DNA from: Candidatus Omnitrophota bacterium
GTDB lineage: Bacteria > Omnitrophota > Gorgyraeia > JABMRG01
Assembly (NCBI GenBank): GCA_013202935.1
Contig: JABMRG010000053.1
Span: 1 to 7,341, forward strand
DNA length: 7,341 nucleotides
Direction of reading: 5' to 3'
The notes under the pieces were generated by a model, which ran no database searches, had not been told where the DNA came from, and was given only the letters and a program-made list of their open reading frames with translations. Below are positions 5,372 through 7,341 of this stretch, piece after piece; position 1 is the first letter of the stretch; each line of letters begins with the position of its first letter. The position numbers were made by a program, and so were the translations under genes.

Positions 5372-6894
5372 TGGCAAAGACAAAGGTTGAACCTAAAAAG
5401 GGAGAACTCTTAAATATCCTGCTTGAAGCCCCAGGTTTTAAAGATTTAAAAATGGCTTTTGATAGCTTCCTCGGCAGGCCAATATGGTGGATGGCAGGCA
5501 AGAGCACTTTAGCAGCCATAAAACCCCTTACTCGGACACAGCGCGCACGAGGGATAGAGGATTACCTTTCTATAGCAGACTATAAAAAATCTGCCTTGAA
5601 AGCCTTGAGGCAGGCAGAAAGAAAAAGCTCGCCTGTATCATTTAATCATCCTGTGAGTAATACCTTCGGCATAGCTGTGCCCATATTAAAAGACGAGACT
5701 ATACTCGGATTCTTTGGTGTGTGTGGCTTAAAAACTAAACCGAAAGACGCGCTCTTAAATATTGTAACAGGTTATATGGCTGCCATTGTTGATGAGATGC
5801 AAAAGGAGCTTGAACTCGCTAGAGTCTATAACCTTGTAAGGCCGCGCGCAATCGCATTGTCAACAGTGCATACTATACATCGCCTGATAAGCTCAACGCT
5901 TGATACGCAGGAACTTTTTCCCAGGATAGCACGATTAAGCCTGCAGGTTTTAAAAGCAGAACGCGCAAATATATGCATGATAGACCCAAACTCAAACACA
6001 ATCTCCTGTATCGCCTCTGTTGATTATAAAAAAAGCAAAGATATATTTAAGGTTAAAAAGGCGCCCTCATCTCTAGAGAGGAAGGTTGCGCAGACAGGCA
6101 GGTCAATATACAGAGCTCAGATATTATGCGCACCCCTGGTAGATGAAGAGATCTGCGGTGTTATAACTGTAAGAGAAAAAATAGGCGATGAGAAGTTTTC
6201 AATATTTGATAAGGAGATATTGACTACATTGGCAGAGCAGGCTGTTATCGCTATAAGGAACGCCCAGCTCTACAAAGAACAGGAAGATCTTACTATAGGG
6301 ACGATAAAATCACTTGGATATCTTCTGGATGCAAAATTTCCCAGGCTCTATACACATACGCAGTTCTTTGAAGAACTTATGGTTGAACTCGGTAAGGAAG
6401 TAGGCTTAAAAAGGAGAGAGCTAAGAGTCTTGCACTACTCTGCGCTTATGCCAGACTTGGGTAAGGTAGTTATGCCTGAGGAGATACTAAAGAAGGAAAG
6501 AGCATTAAGCGGCAAGGAGCGCAAGATAATCAAGACACATACCTTAAGAGGTATCGAAATACTAAGGTATCTTGATGTGCTAAAACCTGTAATTCCTATA
6601 ATCGTCCATCACCACGAAAAGTATAACGGAACAGGCTATCCCGATAAATTAAAGGGCAAAAATATCCCCATGGGTGCCCGCATTATGGCTGTTGCAGACT
6701 CGTTTGAAGCTATGATATGCCACAGGCCCTACAGGAGGCCCATGCCTTTTAGAATGGCTGTCTCTGAAATAAGGCGCCAGCAGGGAAAACAGTTTGACCC
6801 AGAAATAGTTAAGGTATTTATGCAGATCGCCCATGACGGGCGGTTAGAGGCCTTGATAAGAAAACACGCAGATGAGCTTAAAAAAGTTTTTTAA
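5368..6894 (+). CDS. GAF-HD-GYP signalling protein with altered HD motif
   Basis: A 508-aa cytoplasmic protein without membrane segments. Residues about 12-140 look like a degenerate GAF- or PocR-like sensory domain, with FGIAVPILKDETILGFFGV at 100-118. A helical linker (about 141-175) leads to a second, clearer GAF domain (about 176-300). The HD-GYP domain covers about 305-490: His330, KTH (His391), HHEKYNGTGYP (415-425) and AVADSFEAM (441-449, Asp444), ending with RPYR. HD-GYP enzymes hydrolyse cyclic di-GMP. Here the central HD dyad, usually LLHDIGK, reads LMPDLGK (360-366), so Pro362 replaces a metal-binding His; Asp363 and Lys366 remain. The HTxxRV pattern at the first His is also altered (HTQFF). 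Activity is therefore doubtful, and it may be a ligand sensor or a one-metal variant. No receiver domain is present, so input is likely a small molecule or protein bound by the GAF domains. It overlaps the dGTPase by four bases. Confidence 0.88.
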   Translation: MMAKTKVEPKKGELLNILLEAPGFKDLKMAFDSFLGRPIWWMAGKSTLAAIKPLTRTQRARGIEDYLSIADYKKSALKALRQAERKSSPVSFNHPVSNTFGIAVPILKDETILGFFGVCGLKTKPKDALLNIVTGYMAAIVDEMQKELELARVYNLVRPRAIALSTVHTIHRLISSTLDTQELFPRIARLSLQVLKAERANICMIDPNSNTISCIASVDYKKSKDIFKVKKAPSSLERKVAQTGRSIYRAQILCAPLVDEEICGVITVREKIGDEKFSIFDKEILTTLAEQAVIAIRNAQLYKEQEDLTIGTIKSLGYLLDAKFPRLYTHTQFFEELMVELGKEVGLKRRELRVLHYSALMPDLGKVVMPEEILKKERALSGKERKIIKTHTLRGIEILRYLDVLKPVIPIIVHHHEKYNGTGYPDKLKGKNIPMGARIMAVADSFEAMICHRPYRRPMPFRMAVSEIRRQQGKQFDPEIVKVFMQIAHDGRLEALIRKHADELKKVF

Positions 6895-7129
6895 TTCAGA
6901 GATACATAAGAAGGTAATTATATTCTTCAGGGATAATCCATCCAGCATAGATACTCCCCGCGGTGTTGCAACATGGGTTGGCACAAGCAGGGAAAAGGCA
7001 AAGAAAGTACTTGATGAGCTGCAGAAGGAAGGCATACTGAATGCTATCGAAACTTCATCCACATCCGGCTACTCCTTCACGCAAGACAAAAAAATTATAA
7101 AGAAGATAGACGAGTTCACGAAAAAATAA
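6872..7129 (+). CDS. Small winged-helix DNA-binding protein
   Basis: An 85-aa basic protein with a winged-helix pattern: helix 1 at about 9-21 (SEIHKKVIIFFRD), DTPRGVATWVGTSREKAKKV (27-46) as the helix-turn-helix, LDELQKEGIL (47-56) completing the recognition helix and leading to the wing, and GYSFTQDK (66-73) as the last wing strand. This 'DTPxGIAxWIG...L..L...GIL' layout is familiar from small bacterial transcription-regulator-like proteins. No ligand or dimerisation domain is visible. The ATG overlaps the HD-GYP gene by 23 bases and lacks a good Shine-Dalgarno, so coupled translation is likely. The next downstream in-frame start would remove the domain. It is the last gene before the gene-free right end and could regulate this operon or be a target of the HD-GYP signal; both are inference. 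It could also be a protein-protein winged helix that does not bind DNA. Confidence 0.75.
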   Translation: MSLKKFFNSEIHKKVIIFFRDNPSSIDTPRGVATWVGTSREKAKKVLDELQKEGILNAIETSSTSGYSFTQDKKIIKKIDEFTKK

Positions 7130-7206
7130 CGGAGTAAAGCCTTGCAGTAATTTCGCAGGGACGTAAAAATTCCCACACAGTAGTGGCAGCAATATATCGC
7201 AGCACG
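7130..7206. other. Short gene-free stretch after the operon
   Basis: About 77 bases with no supported gene. Two weak hairpins can be drawn: 7140-7145 with 7155-7160 (six pairs including one G-T), and CCAC 7173-7176 with GTGG 7183-7186. Neither is followed directly by a T run, so neither is a convincing rho-independent terminator. The T8 run at 7209-7216 is 22 bases beyond the second hairpin. Confidence 0.5.
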
Positions 7207-7248
7207 CATTTTTTTTAACGCGTTTTTTGAAATAAGCAAAAACAACTC

Positions 7249-7273
7249 GCCCTTCGGTCTTCGACCGATGGGC
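7249..7273. repeat. Inner GC-rich hairpin of the palindromic element
   Basis: GCCCTTCGGTC (7249-7259) pairs with GACCGATGGGC (7263-7273) in 10 of 11 positions. The only mismatch is T7253 against T7269, and the loop is TTC. This hairpin caps the AAGCAAAAAC/GTTTTTGCTT stem. Confidence 0.75.
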
Positions 7274-7292
7274 TCAGACATAGTTTTTGCTT

Positions 7293-7306
7293 CGCGCTAA
7301 GGCGCG
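7293..7306. repeat. Second small hairpin inside the palindromic element
   Basis: CGCGC (7293-7297) pairs with GCGCG (7302-7306) around the loop TAAG. It forms the shorter side branch between the inner stem and the right outer arm. Confidence 0.6.
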
Positions 7307-7341
7307 CTCATTGGCATTATTTCAAAAAACGCTAAAAAATG

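Larger units (their letters stand above)
7207..7341. repeat. Nested inverted-repeat element reaching the window edge
   Basis: A perfect 16-bp inverted repeat pairs 7220-7235 with 7317-7332 (GCGTTTTTTGAAATAA and its complement). It extends outward, with small gaps, to T8 (7209-7216) against A6 (7334-7339) and CA (7207-7208) against TG (7340-7341), the last bases of the window. The pairing may therefore continue outside. Inside, 7234-7243 (AAGCAAAAAC) pairs perfectly with 7283-7292, and two further hairpins are nested. The outline is a branched, clover-like fold. It is not a terminator of normal form, because on either strand the stem is preceded by the T run and followed by the A run. A dispersed palindromic repeat or MITE-like element, or a structured RNA, are the options. 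No target-site duplication can be tested with one end cut off. Confidence 0.7.

Noticed and set aside
7140..7216. Rho-independent terminator after the operon
   Set aside because: The T8 run at 7209-7216 has no stable GC hairpin directly before it; the nearest hairpin (7173-7186) has four pairs and ends 22 bases earlier.
7069..7281. Minus-strand reading frame of 70 codons over the right end
   Set aside because: Its first third is the translation of the inverted repeat and its last third is antisense to the winged-helix gene. No domain or ribosome site is visible.
7207..7341. Integron attC site
   Set aside because: The palindromic element lacks a matched RYYYAAC / GTTRRRY pair at its ends and no integrase is present in the window.
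1..7341. CRISPR array, tRNA or rRNA
   Set aside because: I saw no regularly spaced direct repeats, no tRNA-like cloverleaf with T-loop consensus, and no rRNA segments. The branched palindrome at the right end lacks the GTTCRA T-loop.

Overview
The window is a compact, co-directional block of eight protein genes, all on the + strand (96-7129), with about 95 bases of upstream DNA and about 210 gene-free bases at the right end. A lipoprotein signal plus an NlpD-like LysM/LytM envelope protein suggests a diderm (Gram-negative) bacterium. The DNA is moderately AT-rich, and the genes favour ATA for Ile and AGA/AGG for Arg. This looks to me like a little-studied lineage such as Omnitrophota, but that is a low-confidence guess: there is no rRNA or other phylogenetic marker here.

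Layout. (1) 1-95: a TATAAT -10 box and a 10-bp palindrome (CACTTAAGTG) sit ahead of the first gene. (2) 96-782: an NlpD/EnvC-like lipoprotein whose peptidase active site is degenerate. (3) 779-2413: a P-loop ATPase of the archaeal-type AAA/STAND kind, with a winged-helix segment and an unassigned C-terminal domain that may have a nuclease-like fold. (4) 2431-2916: a YfcE/MJ0936-type metallophosphodiesterase with a GTG start. (5) 2918-3748: a divergent thymidylate synthase-fold protein with nearly all nucleotide-site residues. (6) 3745-4218: a HIT-family nucleotide hydrolase/phosphorylase. (7) 4211-5371: a dGTPase-like HD dNTP triphosphohydrolase. (8) 5368-6894: a GAF + HD-GYP protein in which the His of the HD dyad is Pro. 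(9) 6872-7129: an 85-aa winged-helix protein. (10) 7130-7341: non-coding DNA ending in a nested inverted repeat that runs to the window edge.

Adjacent genes overlap by 4, 8 or 23 bases or are separated by 1 or 17, so this is very probably one transcription unit with translational coupling. Four consecutive genes (phosphodiesterase, TS-like, HIT, dGTPase) act, or are predicted to act, on nucleotides or phosphoesters. They could form a nucleotide-pool module, followed by a signalling protein and a small DNA-binding protein.

I see no clear mobile gene, CRISPR array, tRNA or rRNA. The best candidates for something undescribed are the ATPase's C-terminal domain, the divergent TS-like enzyme in its nucleotide-handling neighbourhood, the HD-to-PD HD-GYP protein, and the structured palindromic element at the right end.
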